From: Treponema medium | GTDB lineage: Bacteria > Spirochaetota > Spirochaetia > Treponematales > Treponemataceae | DNA length: 64,000 nucleotides | Assembly (NCBI RefSeq): GCF_017161265.1 | Contig: NZ_CP031393.1 | Location: forward strand, 1,736,001 to 1,800,000 | Reading direction: 5' to 3' | Shown: piece after piece, positions 25,888-37,572 of the stretch | Layout of the letters: every line of letters begins with the position of its first letter | Position numbering within the stretch: position 1 is the first letter of the stretch | Notes under the pieces: model-generated | Databases searched by the model: none | Told to the model about the DNA's origin: nothing | What the model saw: the letters and a program-made list of their open reading frames with translations, nothing else | Translations under genes and position numbers: made by a program

Positions 25888-27771
25888 TTATTCTTCTATT
25901 ACTTTAAAATAACATTGTCCGTTCAAACTTCCCGGATACCGAAGATGGCTGACAAAACTTTCGCTGGAACTGAGCGGTTCAGTGGGGTAAGGAATTTCAT
26001 TCCCATCCGCATCTTTACTCAGCCACACTGCTGTGAATGCTGCCGGTTCATTATCCGAAATATTTTTGGCATCTTCGCCCCAATCGAGAATATCCCAGCC
26101 ATACGTACAGCCGGTTGTAAACTTTGCATCTTTGAACAGGGGATGATTGAATGCTGCCGTTTTAAGGTAGCGGGGATGAATCGTTACAATGCCGTTGCGG
26201 TACGAAATAAAATCGTCTTCCACAGCGCTTCCGGAAATGAATCCCCGTTCCTGTAATTCTTTAAAGGAGTATTCTTTCGGATTTCCCGAAACGGCATATT
26301 GCAATTTTAACCTATTTCCGGCTGTCGCTTTTAGGGCTACGCTTACTTTTCCTGCAAACACAACATTTTCAGTCGATGCTTTTTCGGTAATAAGCAAGCC
26401 AAATGAAAAAGCATCCGCCAGTCGGTTATCCCAGAGAGCGGGGTTGGTTATCTTAAAGGAGAAACTGAGATTGTCCAGTTCCGATTTTTTTACCACACCG
26501 TTGTCCGCAGGATTTATCAACTCTATGGTAGATGCCGGTAAAAGGCGTGCCGTTGCGGTAGGTGAATCAAGATAATGACTGCCGTCGATAAAGGGTCTGA
26601 CTTTATATTCATACGTTACACCTTCTTCAAGCGAGGGATCGGTATCATAGCCGAGGTGAAAACCTATATATGAGGGATACCGATAGTCCTGTTCTCCGGT
26701 ATAATCAGCTGCATATTGTTGACGGCCTACAAGCGTCCATTCGGCTTGCCCCTGTATACGCCGGTATATGTAAAAGCCGCGGATTGGTAAATCCTGCGAT
26801 GCGAGATCTTTGATTTGGAACCACAGCAGTACTTCGGAGGTAGTACTCTCTCCATTGTGGGCCGTAACACCGAACGGGCGTGTTCCTGATTGTCCCGGAT
26901 TATTGAACAACTTTAACGAATGAGGATAGCGATGCATTTCAACTCTAAAGCCTCTAATCGAAGCCCCTTCTATGGTTTTTAAGCCCGGGCGGCGTTCCTG
27001 AAATTCAATGGAATTGATATGCCGTTCTACACGGTTCCCGGCAACATCGTAGGCAGTAATAACAAAATTGTTGAATTCATTCGGAAAAGAAATTTTATCG
27101 AAAGAGAAGTTTGCCGTGCACTTCCAGCTCCCGTCGATATCGCGTTTACAGACAGGCGAAACCGTAGCGATGTTATTGTGAGAAGAAGGAGATGTCCCAA
27201 TCCCGACCGCACATCCGAAGTTGCCGTTATCCGGAATCGCTTGGATAGCGCGTGAGCGAGATGTAAATACGATTTCAAGCTTCATTGTTTGACCGACCGC
27301 ACTTGACCAAACACTACCGTCTTCGAAAGGTTGGCCGTTTAATGTAACGGATTGAATTGACGGTGCCTCAGCTTGCGCTCCCTTTTGAATCATGCGTTGA
27401 ATCATCGTAACGGTCTGCATATCGGCAGTTCTAATCCAGTAGTTTTCAATAACCGAAGCTGCACGCCCATTTTCCGTTCCGCTCAAGTTAAAATCATAGC
27501 GTTGGTTTTTAGGGAGATAGAGCAGTGCGCTGCCGTTGACAATCCTTACTTGATCGTACAGTGAACGGCTTGTGCCCACCGTATATACCGTCAGTACGCT
27601 CGATTCCGTAATGGGAACCCCGCTTACCGAATCCAATACGTTGACGGTAACGGCGACACCTTTTTTGGGTGTTTGTCCGTTTGGGCAAGCCGTAAACAAG
27701 CTGATAAGTACGCCGATACAGCATAATGTTGCCGCGCACTTAAAAAAAGGATAATGATGCAATTTTTTCAT
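25888..27771 (-). CDS. Large lipoprotein with a fibronectin type III-like region
   Basis: The signal FKCAATLCCIGVLISLFTAC predicts lipidation at about Cys29. The 627-aa protein has an N-terminal beta domain (AVTVNVLDSVSGVPITESSV), a middle domain with VTLNGQPFEDGSVW, and a fibronectin type III-like segment around 325-410 (RGFYIYRRIQGQAEWTLVG, EEGVTYEYKVRPFIDG). GGAG lies 6 bases before the ATG. It sits between the HmuY-like gene and the S8 protease. The size and position next to the protease recall PrcA, the partner lipoprotein of T. denticola dentilisin, but I cannot confirm sequence homology. It may be an accessory or substrate-binding subunit. Confidence 0.75.
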   Translation of the reverse strand: MKKLHHYPFFKCAATLCCIGVLISLFTACPNGQTPKKGVAVTVNVLDSVSGVPITESSVLTVYTVGTSRSLYDQVRIVNGSALLYLPKNQRYDFNLSGTENGRAASVIENYWIRTADMQTVTMIQRMIQKGAQAEAPSIQSVTLNGQPFEDGSVWSSAVGQTMKLEIVFTSRSRAIQAIPDNGNFGCAVGIGTSPSSHNNIATVSPVCKRDIDGSWKCTANFSFDKISFPNEFNNFVITAYDVAGNRVERHINSIEFQERRPGLKTIEGASIRGFRVEMHRYPHSLKLFNNPGQSGTRPFGVTAHNGESTTSEVLLWFQIKDLASQDLPIRGFYIYRRIQGQAEWTLVGRQQYAADYTGEQDYRYPSYIGFHLGYDTDPSLEEGVTYEYKVRPFIDGSHYLDSPTATARLLPASTIELINPADNGVVKKSELDNLSFSFKITNPALWDNRLADAFSFGLLITEKASTENVVFAGKVSVALKATAGNRLKLQYAVSGNPKEYSFKELQERGFISGSAVEDDFISYRNGIVTIHPRYLKTAAFNHPLFKDAKFTTGCTYGWDILDWGEDAKNISDNEPAAFTAVWLSKDADGNEIPYPTEPLSSSESFVSHLRYPGSLNGQCYFKVIEE

Positions 27772-27827
27772 AATTTCTCCATATATATGTATCTGAGAAG
27801 ATGTGATGGTTTCTTGCAGCGGTCTCG

Positions 27828-29099
27828 TTATGGGGCCGTTGTATAAGCATAACGGAATGTTACATAAAATTTTTCACCGTTCGGTCCGTAGAAGGTTCCC
27901 GGACGGAATTTAACATAATGCATATTGGAAGGTACTTCCCATTTAAAAACGTAGGTTATGCGCGATAAATAAAAGGTCGGCGGCATGTTTAACCCGTAGT
28001 ACCACGCTTTTCTCCGTTTTTCGGGATCATCGTTTAGAGAATTGGCAAATCCCTTGCCGACTCCATCGACCTGTCTTATAAAATGCACCTGTTTCGGAAC
28101 TGCCGTTACTTCGGGAAAATCCCATCCGTATAGCGCCGCCGTTTCTACTCCGGCAGGCGAGTTGGTAAGAATGGATGACGTGCTGACGATGCCGTCATTA
28201 TTGAGCATCTGTCCCATCTCTTTGGCATATACATTGGTACGTACAAAGAGGAGCTGCCATTCGTTTTTTTTCGGAATATTGTCATGTTCCGTATCAAGTA
28301 TTTTTGCCGAATCGGTACCAAGCTTAATGTAGTTAAAGCTGTAATCGCCGTTTATGTTTCCGGTTAGCGTATACTCGGCGCCGAATCCTGCTATGGTTTT
28401 CGGTTGTGCTGCACCCGGGGCCGCCGCCGAAAGGGTTGCAGGTTTGACGTGCAACGTAAAGGCTGCCCCGACTGCCGGTGTTATTGCGTCAAACCAAATT
28501 TCATATACTTTTGCCGTATCGTCGGTTTTACCGGTTTTCAGCAAATAATGCTTGTCGTTTGTTAATGCCTCATAAAACGGGTTTGCAACCGGTGCATCCG
28601 TATCGGGGTCGTTTTGGAAGGGAGAAAGTTCCTGCTCTCCGTACTTAAACGATGCCTGCTGAATTTTATTCAAGAGCTGCCCCGCATAATCGGCAGATGT
28701 TTTGCCTGCTTTAAAGGGAAGCAAACGGGCATGTTCACCGTAATCCCCGGAATTTGTTACCGCATATATTGCTTTGGGTGCCGAAGCCGTTGAACCGGTT
28801 GGGATGTTATCGGGTGTATCTCCTACAACAATGGCGATATCCCATGCATCGCTGTCTACTGTTTTCTGTATGCCGGTATTAAAATCGAAAAAAATCATCC
28901 GGTTGTGATTATCGTGATTATCGTAATCGACATTTGCCGTCGGAAACGGTGTTTTCGGTTCGACGGGAAGCGGTGTCGAGGTAAAGGTATAGGAATCTTT
29001 CTTTATAGTGTTCTGCGTTTTTACCAGTATCGGCGTGCATCCGTTTATTAAACCGAACAACAGCAGCGCTGCCGGTATTATTGCGTTATATCGTTTCAT
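27828..29099 (-). CDS. HmuY-like haem-binding lipoprotein
   Basis: The signal AIIPAALLLFGLINGC predicts lipidation at about Cys20. The mature protein has the features of the HmuY family: MIFFDFNTGIQKTVDSDAWD followed by IAI in the first half, and near the C-terminus MHYVKFRPGTFYGPNGEKFY with VTFRYAYT, equivalent to the closing strands of HmuY. At about 423 aa it is roughly twice as long as P. gingivalis HmuY, with an extra central region (KPATLSAAAPGAAQPKT...). HmuY proteins bind haem and pass it to a TonB receptor. GAGAGG precedes the ATG at 29099; a TTG five codons upstream is unlikely. The receptor gene is directly upstream, which supports the call. Haem binding is inferred. Confidence 0.72.
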   Translation of the reverse strand: MKRYNAIIPAALLLFGLINGCTPILVKTQNTIKKDSYTFTSTPLPVEPKTPFPTANVDYDNHDNHNRMIFFDFNTGIQKTVDSDAWDIAIVVGDTPDNIPTGSTASAPKAIYAVTNSGDYGEHARLLPFKAGKTSADYAGQLLNKIQQASFKYGEQELSPFQNDPDTDAPVANPFYEALTNDKHYLLKTGKTDDTAKVYEIWFDAITPAVGAAFTLHVKPATLSAAAPGAAQPKTIAGFGAEYTLTGNINGDYSFNYIKLGTDSAKILDTEHDNIPKKNEWQLLFVRTNVYAKEMGQMLNNDGIVSTSSILTNSPAGVETAALYGWDFPEVTAVPKQVHFIRQVDGVGKGFANSLNDDPEKRRKAWYYGLNMPPTFYLSRITYVFKWEVPSNMHYVKFRPGTFYGPNGEKFYVTFRYAYTTAP

Positions 29100-29140
29100 G
29101 ATTATCCCTCTCAAATTAAAATAGGTGTAAAATGAGCTGT

Positions 29141-31291
29141 TTATTGCTGTACTCCAGGTATCATTGTTCCTTCAGTCGGCATCGGTATGTTCCTCTCGGT
29201 CGGCATTGTCGGAAATACTGCATCCTGTGCAGGTTCCTGCGGTTTTTGCTCTTTTTTAACGGGAGTCGCATCGTATTTAATACCGACGCCGAAATACCCT
29301 ACAATTCCTTCTTGCAAACCGTAGAAGTCTTTCATTGTACGTCCGTCGGTACCTCTCATAAAGCTGATATTGTTCAGTAGGTTTTTTATGCCGGCATACA
29401 CTTCAATTCGATCGTTCCAGAACTTTTGGCTGATATGCAGATTGAGCAGCAGCTTGTCCGGGCTTGCAATGTAATTTTCGTCCGTCAATTTCAGTTTATC
29501 GGCGGCTCTGATATCATATCCTCGACGGATGTTTTGCGGCGCATCCCAGTTAATACCCAGCGTTATTCGTGTTAACCAAACCGGAATAATACCGGTGATG
29601 TTGAGTTTAATCTGATGAGGTACATAATAGGCGCCGTGGTAATACCGCTTATTTTGGAGATCGTAATTGTACATACCGGCAATGGTGTATGTCAGCGTGG
29701 TCTCTATCCATTTCCATTGATATTGTACGGAAAAATCGCCGCCGGTTGTCATTACACGGTCGATATTCTGATATTGGCGGATACCGGTAACCCTATGGAG
29801 AACGCCGTTCGCATCGGGAAATGTGCCTGTCCGTTTATCGGTTTCAACTGCGAATATCAGGTTATTTACATAGTTAAAGTAACCGCTTATACCGAATGTC
29901 AGGCCTTTCACCGGTTTATATTCGATGGATGCATTAAAACCGTGAGAGTATTCCGGTTTGAGCGCCGGATTGCCTAATAACACAAAGTTCGCCGGTGCGG
30001 AATGGAAAAACAGCCAATATTTTTGCTGCAAGGTCGGAACTTTAAAGCCCATTCCATAAGAAAAGCGAATCGTGAGGGAATCCAGCGGGTCGTATCGCAA
30101 GGTGAATTTAGGGGTAAACTGGGCTAATGTGCCTTCTCCTTTTTGTAAAGGTGGGGCAATATCAAAACGTAATCCGCTAATAAGCCGCAGTACGTCTTCT
30201 CCCTGCATATTCCATGTGTATTGGGTGAACAGCCCTAACAACACTGAATGTTTGGGCTTCGGAAACTCTCTGCCTTGCATCATCGCCCATTTTGCGTTTA
30301 TACCTGCGAGTAATGAATGTGCGATGGAAAAATCAAAGTTAGCGTTAATCTCGTTTTCAAGTTCATGGAATACTGAATTCCGTCGGTTTGGACTTCCCGA
30401 TGCCGTATATATTTCATCAAAGATATGTTTGAAGTATTTGTAGCTTGAAAAAATATTGACCTGTGCCGTTTCTCCGAATGTCAGCGAGCTTTTTATACCG
30501 GCTTCTCCCTTTTCGCTGATAAATCGGTTTGCAATATCTTCCGACTGATTCATGTAACGGTTATGATTTGTATATACTCCGTACAGCTTTACCGGTCCGT
30601 ACGTGGTATAAATGTCGGCTGTAAGTCTCCCGAATCCCATGCGTGTTTTCGGGAAAATAAAGGTATCTATTTGCCGTCCGAGCGGATCGGCATTGCGGGT
30701 TATCATGCCGGGCATATTGTCGAATGATCCTATTCCCTGTAAACCGAACGCCTTATGTTTGAAGGAGAAGCCCGCCATACCGTAATAGTGTTTGTGGATA
30801 TCTATTTCTTGTTTAGTAGTAACCGACCAATTTGTCCGATTCTTTTTTGTGATGATATTGATAACGCCGCCCATCGCATCAGAACCGTAGAGTGCGGACG
30901 AAGCGCCTTTTACGATTTCGATATGATCGATGTCCGAAGCCGGAATAAGTGCGATGGGGGAGGCGCCGCCGACATCTCCGCCGACAGCCACACCGTCGAT
31001 CAGCACTTTGACGTAGGCTCCGCTGAAACCCTGCATGGATACCCCTTCCATCGGATGTTCCGTTATGGTAACACCGGGAATATTTTGCAGCACTTCCGCT
31101 GCATTTTTTGCACCCATTTCGGCTATTTTTTCTTCGGAAACAACCGTTACTTTTTCGACCGATTCTTCGGCTACCTGTTCAATTTTGTTTCCGGTAATGA
31201 CGATAACCGGCGCTTTTTTGGTTTCTTGCGCGTACAGACTTACACCGCAGCAGAACATTGCTGCTATCATACATTTTTTACAGTATTTCAT
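29141..31291 (-). CDS. TonB-dependent outer-membrane receptor (probable haem/haemoprotein)
   Basis: A signal peptide (MIAAMFCCGVSLYAQ) is followed by a TonB-box-like APVIVITGNK, the plug domain (NAAEVLQNIPGVTITEHP, YVKVLIDGVAVGGDVGG, IEIVKGASSALYGSDAMGGV, INIITKK) and a 22-strand-type barrel (RISYGMGFKVPTLQQKY-like segments, NPALKPEYSHGFNASIEYKP). The barrel seems to end at GIVGYFGVGIKYDA. A tail of about 40 Pro/Glu-rich residues then follows, whereas most receptors end on the last aromatic strand. It is the first gene of a four-gene operon with a HmuY-like protein and a protease, so haem is the best substrate guess; the sequence alone does not prove it. Confidence 0.88.
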   Translation of the reverse strand: MKYCKKCMIAAMFCCGVSLYAQETKKAPVIVITGNKIEQVAEESVEKVTVVSEEKIAEMGAKNAAEVLQNIPGVTITEHPMEGVSMQGFSGAYVKVLIDGVAVGGDVGGASPIALIPASDIDHIEIVKGASSALYGSDAMGGVINIITKKNRTNWSVTTKQEIDIHKHYYGMAGFSFKHKAFGLQGIGSFDNMPGMITRNADPLGRQIDTFIFPKTRMGFGRLTADIYTTYGPVKLYGVYTNHNRYMNQSEDIANRFISEKGEAGIKSSLTFGETAQVNIFSSYKYFKHIFDEIYTASGSPNRRNSVFHELENEINANFDFSIAHSLLAGINAKWAMMQGREFPKPKHSVLLGLFTQYTWNMQGEDVLRLISGLRFDIAPPLQKGEGTLAQFTPKFTLRYDPLDSLTIRFSYGMGFKVPTLQQKYWLFFHSAPANFVLLGNPALKPEYSHGFNASIEYKPVKGLTFGISGYFNYVNNLIFAVETDKRTGTFPDANGVLHRVTGIRQYQNIDRVMTTGGDFSVQYQWKWIETTLTYTIAGMYNYDLQNKRYYHGAYYVPHQIKLNITGIIPVWLTRITLGINWDAPQNIRRGYDIRAADKLKLTDENYIASPDKLLLNLHISQKFWNDRIEVYAGIKNLLNNISFMRGTDGRTMKDFYGLQEGIVGYFGVGIKYDATPVKKEQKPQEPAQDAVFPTMPTERNIPMPTEGTMIPGVQQ

Positions 31292-31328
31292 AATGTTTAC
31301 CGTTTACGATTTTAATTTTAGAGGCATC

Positions 31329-31380
31329 ACTATATATAAATCAAAAAGATAAGTCAAGGTTTACATCTGAGATTGTAAAT
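31329..31380 (-). promoter_or_regulatory. Sigma-70 promoter and dyad upstream of the TonB receptor operon
   Basis: On the minus strand TTGACT (31352-31357) and TATAGT (31329-31334) are separated by 17 bases, an excellent sigma-70 match. The start codon lies about 40 bp downstream. Just upstream of the -35, TTTACA and TGTAAA flank an 8-base spacer (31360-31379), a possible operator. The regulator is not known. Confidence 0.65.
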
Positions 31381-31410
31381 TTTTTTAGAGACAACCCTCT
31401 CATAAGTAAG

Positions 31411-31437
31411 ATTGAAGAAAAAGCGTTTTTCTTCAAT
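31411..31437. terminator. Symmetric 12-bp hairpin, possible bidirectional terminator
   Basis: ATTGAAGAAAAA (31411-31422) and TTTTTCTTCAAT (31426-31437) are perfectly complementary with loop GCG. It separates the TonB receptor promoter from the dehydrogenase remnant. Confidence 0.45.
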
Positions 31438-31500
31438 AATTAACAATATATTTTAAGAATACCGAGTATAGATTGGAACGGGCAATGATAAATTTTTAAG

Positions 31501-32003
31501 CTGACGGGGAAAACGCTTGGTATTATCGGGTTTGGACACATCGGGCAAAAGGTTGCGGAAATTGCGCTTGTGATGGGGATGCGGGTGCTTTATGTCAACC
31601 GTTCGCCCAAAACGATACCGCAGCTCGCTGCGGCGAAGCAGGTTGACATTGAAACCTTGCTTGCCAAATCCGATGTTATCAGCTTGAATGCGCCGCTGAA
31701 CAGTACAAGCGAAAAAATGATGGATGCTGCCGCGCTTTCAAAAGTAAAGCGGGTGTGTTTATTATCAATACCGGACGGGGGCAGCTTATCGATGATGAGG
31801 CGGTTGCCACAGCGTTGAAAAAAGGCGCCATCGGCGGCTATGCAGCCGATGTTCTAAGCGTTGAACCGCCCTCTGCAAACCATCCGCTGTATAGCTGTCC
31901 CAACTGCTTTATAACGCCGCATATCGCATGGCAAACCCGCGAAGTGCGGACACGGCTGTTGCATATCGCCGCGGAGAATTTAAAAAGCTTTCATTTCTAT
32001 AAG
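31501..32003 (+). pseudogene. Remnant of a D-isomer-specific 2-hydroxyacid dehydrogenase
   Basis: The NAD-binding domain is recognisable: LTGKTLGIIGFGHIGQKVAE, then SDVISLNAPLNSTSEKMMD. After 31750 the frame shifts to VFIINTGRGQLIDDEAVATA and VEPPSANHPLYSCPNCFITP, the substrate and catalytic region. A single lost A in the AAA at about 31745-31748 explains the shift. The gene also lacks its N-terminal ~140 residues and any start, and it runs into repeat sequence at its 3' end. No functional enzyme is expected. Confidence 0.88.
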
Positions 32004-32215
32004 AGTGTATGCGCAAGATTACGTTAGGTCAAGGGCTATTATCAAGGCGCACGTAATACAAAAGCTCCTTCAAGGGGGAGCGGCGTGTCCAAACTGCAAC
32101 AGGCTTGAACGTTAGTGGAAGCGTAGAACTTAAGTCTTGGCTTAAGTCCCTGTTTTTATAGACTCAGTACAAATCACCTGTTTTACGGGTGGTTTGTACT
32201 ACGTCTAAGCTCTGT
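32003..32215. repeat. Repeat-derived spacer between the dehydrogenase remnant and gyrA
   Basis: The stretch starts with AGAGTGTATGCGCAAG then GATTACGTTAGGTCAAGGGCT, shared with 15420-15452. It later holds ACTTAAG-N6-CTTAAGT (near 32130) and an imperfect pair GTACAAATCACC/GGTGGTTTGTAC near 32166-32199 just after the gyrA stop, which may help end gyrA transcription. There is no coding evidence. Confidence 0.55.
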
Positions 32216-34732
32216 CTACTCCGCATCCCCGCCGTCGAGGTCAAGCTCCCCGTTGAAGGTTGTTTCCGAAGCGGGCGGCGCAATGTCTTCTTCGTCCTCG
32301 CGTGCAACCACATCCAACCCAATGAGCTGGTCGGGGCTTTCGATATCGAGGATTTTAACACCCTGCGCGGCGCGTCCCATCACATTAATAGAAGAAACCT
32401 GCACGCGGATGGTCTTTCCCTGTCCGGTGATGCAGACAATTTCGTCATCGTCAGCGACGGCAAGCAATCCGACCACCTCTCCGGTTTTTTCGGTAATGGT
32501 GTACACCTTTTGCCCGCCGGTACCGCGCCCATGCGGAGAAAACTCGGAAAAGTCCACCCGCTTGCCGTAGCCGTTCTCGCTCATCACGAGGAGCTTTCCG
32601 CCGTTAATCCGAAGCGCGCCGGTCAGCTCATCCCCGCCGGACAGCCGAATACCAATAACACCATGCGAAGCGCGTCCTTGGTCGCGTATTTCGGTTTCGG
32701 AAACGCGGAGCGCCTGTCCGTGTCGGGTTACCAGCATCAGCTCATCTTTACCGGTGGTAAGGATCGCGCTTACGAGCTTGTCCCCTTCATCCAGCTTAAT
32801 GGCGATAATGCCGCGCGTTTTGGCATTCTGGAAGCTATCGGTCTGCACCTTCTTCACAATACCGCCCGCAGTCGCCATCAACAGGTACGTGTCGCTACTA
32901 AACTCTTTTAAGGATACAATCGTGGTAATTTCCTCGTCGGAAGATACGGCGAGCAGCGACTTGATATGGGAACCGCGGCTTGTACGGCTTGCTTCGGGGA
33001 TTTCGTGTACCTTAACCCAGTACGCCTTCCCCTCATTGGTGATAAACATAATGTAGTCGTGTGTAGAAGCAGTGAAAATCTGGTCGATAAAGTCGTCTTC
33101 TACCAGCGCTGCCGAGTTGGAACCCTTGCCGCCGCGGTTCTGCCGCTTGTAAGCAGTTACGGGAACCCGCTTGATGTAGCCGAGGTTGGAAACCAGCACT
33201 ACCATCTGCTCTTTTTTGATGAGGTCTTCGATGTTAATCTCTTCTACCTCATCGCTGACAATATCGGTACGGCGGTCGTCGCCGAATTTCTCTGCAAGCT
33301 CATCGGTTTCCTGCTTAATCAGCGCAAGTATCTTTTCAGGATGCGCCAAGAGGTCTTTCAGGTGTTCAATCAGCAGTTCAAGCTCCTGCAATTCCTTGCG
33401 GAGGTCTTCAATTTCGAGGCTGGTGAGGCGCTTGAGCTGCATATCAACGATTGCCTGCGCCTGTATGTCGTCAAACGAGAACCGCTCCATCAGCGCATTC
33501 TTGGCGCTTGCCGTATCACGGGAGCCGCGGATAATCTTAATCACCTCATCGATGTTGTCGATGGCGACGATAAGAGCGCGTAAAATATGGGCACGCTCTT
33601 CAGCTTTTTTCAGGTCGAAGCGGACGCGGCGGGTAACAACCTCCTGCCGGTGTGCAACAAAGTAGCCGACCAGCTGCTTGAGCGTCAGCGTTTGCGGACG
33701 CCCATCCACCAACGCAAGGTTGATAACGCCGAATGATGACTGCAGCGCTGTCTTGGAAAAGAGCTGGTTCAGCACCACCTTTGCGATTGCTCCCCGCTTC
33801 AACTCGATAACCAGCCGTAAGCCGGCGCGGTCTGAGGTTTCATCGTTGACTGCCGCAATCCCTTCTATCACTTTTTCACGGGCAAGTTCGCCGATCTTCG
33901 CAACGAGCGCCGTGGTGTTTACTTGATAGGGCACTTCGGTAAAGATAATTGTTTCCTTGCCTTTTTTGTCAACTTCAATATTGAACCTGCCGCGGACTAA
34001 AATCTTCCCGCGCCCGGTTTTAAACGCCTGCCGGATGCCCTTTTTACCAAAGATAATACCGCCGGTCGGAAAATCCGGCCCTTTGATGTACTTGGCAAGC
34101 TCATCAATGGTAATGTCAGGATTGTCGATATAGGCGGACACCGCTTGAGCAATTTCGCGTAGGTTGTGCGGCGGCATATTGGTTGCCATACCGACGGCGA
34201 TACCGCTTGAACCATTCGCCAATAGGAACGGAAATTTGCCCGGCAGAACGGTCGGCTCCTGCGTAGAATCGTCAAAGTTCGGAATAAAATCAACGGTGTC
34301 TTTTTTGATATCCTCTACCATCGACTCCGCAAGCCGCGCCATCTTTGCTTCCGTATAACGGTAGGCTGCAGGCGGGTCGCCTCCGATGGTACCGAAGTTT
34401 CCTTGCGGATGGATTACCGGGTACCGAAGGGAAAAATCCTGCCCCAAGCGAACAAGCGCATCATAGACGGAGGCATCGCCGTGCGGATGGTAGCTTCCCA
34501 GCACATCACCGACAATCTTAGCGCATTTGCGCGTCGGCCCCGAATAGCGCAAACTCTTCTCTTCCATTGAATAGAGGATTCTGCGGTGTACCGGCTTCAA
34601 GCCATCCCGCACATCAGGCAGAGCACGGCTCACAATAACCGACATCGAATAGTCTATATATGCACGTTTTACTTCAGTTTCAATCGGAATGGGGATTAAC
34701 ACCCCGCCTTCCGGCGTTTTTATCTCTTCCAC
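32216..34732 (-). CDS. gyrA: DNA gyrase subunit A
   Basis: GyrA is the breakage-reunion subunit of gyrase. The N-terminal winged helix holds the quinolone region [20 protein letters not shown] and the active-site Tyr126 in [11 protein letters not shown]. Residue 87 is Ala, where E. coli has Ser83; Asp91 matches E. coli Asp87. The C-terminal beta-pinwheel carries the GyrA box ([11 protein letters not shown]) and repeated blades such as [20 protein letters not shown]. At 838 aa it is full length. The start is a GTG at 34730-34732 with GGAG nearby, 13 bp after gyrB, so the two form an operon. Confidence 0.97.
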   Translation of the reverse strand: MEEIKTPEGGVLIPIPIETEVKRAYIDYSMSVIVSRALPDVRDGLKPVHRRILYSMEEKSLRYSGPTRKCAKIVGDVLGSYHPHGDASVYDALVRLGQDFSLRYPVIHPQGNFGTIGGDPPAAYRYTEAKMARLAESMVEDIKKDTVDFIPNFDDSTQEPTVLPGKFPFLLANGSSGIAVGMATNMPPHNLREIAQAVSAYIDNPDITIDELAKYIKGPDFPTGGIIFGKKGIRQAFKTGRGKILVRGRFNIEVDKKGKETIIFTEVPYQVNTTALVAKIGELAREKVIEGIAAVNDETSDRAGLRLVIELKRGAIAKVVLNQLFSKTALQSSFGVINLALVDGRPQTLTLKQLVGYFVAHRQEVVTRRVRFDLKKAEERAHILRALIVAIDNIDEVIKIIRGSRDTASAKNALMERFSFDDIQAQAIVDMQLKRLTSLEIEDLRKELQELELLIEHLKDLLAHPEKILALIKQETDELAEKFGDDRRTDIVSDEVEEINIEDLIKKEQMVVLVSNLGYIKRVPVTAYKRQNRGGKGSNSAALVEDDFIDQIFTASTHDYIMFITNEGKAYWVKVHEIPEASRTSRGSHIKSLLAVSSDEEITTIVSLKEFSSDTYLLMATAGGIVKKVQTDSFQNAKTRGIIAIKLDEGDKLVSAILTTGKDELMLVTRHGQALRVSETEIRDQGRASHGVIGIRLSGGDELTGALRINGGKLLVMSENGYGKRVDFSEFSPHGRGTGGQKVYTITEKTGEVVGLLAVADDDEIVCITGQGKTIRVQVSSINVMGRAAQGVKILDIESPDQLIGLDVVAREDEEDIAPPASETTFNGELDLDGGDAE

Positions 34733-34745
34733 GTTTTATGCTCCA

Positions 34746-36956
<2,211 letters not shown>

Positions 36957-37566
36957 ACAATCCGAGAAATTTTCGCTACTTATAGTAGCAGGAGATGTCT
37001 CAAGACATCAATTTGTTATAAATCGCTTCATCTTTTTCGCTGAATACATTAAACACGATTTTCATTGCGCTGTTGTTTTTTGCTTTCCAGTCTTCAACCG
37101 TTGCGACGGCAAGCTCCGCTGCTTTTTGAGCAGGAAAGCGGAACACTCCGGTTGAAATACAGCAAAAGGCAATAGATTCTACGCCGTTTTCCGCTGCGAG
37201 GTTCAGGCAGGCCGTGTAGCAGTTTGCAAGCAGCGTGCAGTCGCGGTCGGTAAGTCGACCGCTGATAATCGGCCCCACGGTATGCAGCACATACTTGCAC
37301 GGTAAATTGAACGCAGGCGTAATCTTTGCGGTTCCGGTCGGCTCTTCGCGTCCTTGTTTTTGCATGATTCCGGCACACACGGCGCGCAGCTGCACCCCCG
37401 CAAAGGTGTGAATACAGTTGTCGATGCATGCATGGCAGGGCTGCCAACATCCGGTCATACCGCTGTTTGCTGCGTTTACAATCGCATCGACTTTAAGCGT
37501 TGTAATATCTCCTCTCCACACATACCAAGTTCCTTGTGTGTCATTTTCCTCTCCTGATAAACGCAT
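36957..37566 (-). pseudogene. Second, N-terminally deleted copy of the zinc macrodomain gene
   Basis: The sequence from 36957 to about 37530 is nearly identical to 42349-42921, including the stop and ~40 bp beyond it. It encodes the macrodomain (VWRGDITTLKVDAIVNAANS, GCWQPCHACIDNCIH). The first ~80 codons are missing compared with the intact copy: only the start region (about 37535-37566) is retained. The original ATG-ACA is now out of frame with the domain. An upstream in-frame ATG at 37566 could give a 188-aa product (MRLSGEENDTQG...), but the natural ribosome site then lies inside the coding part. It is probably a decaying duplicate; residual activity cannot be excluded. Confidence 0.75.
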
Positions 37567-37572
37567 CAGGGA

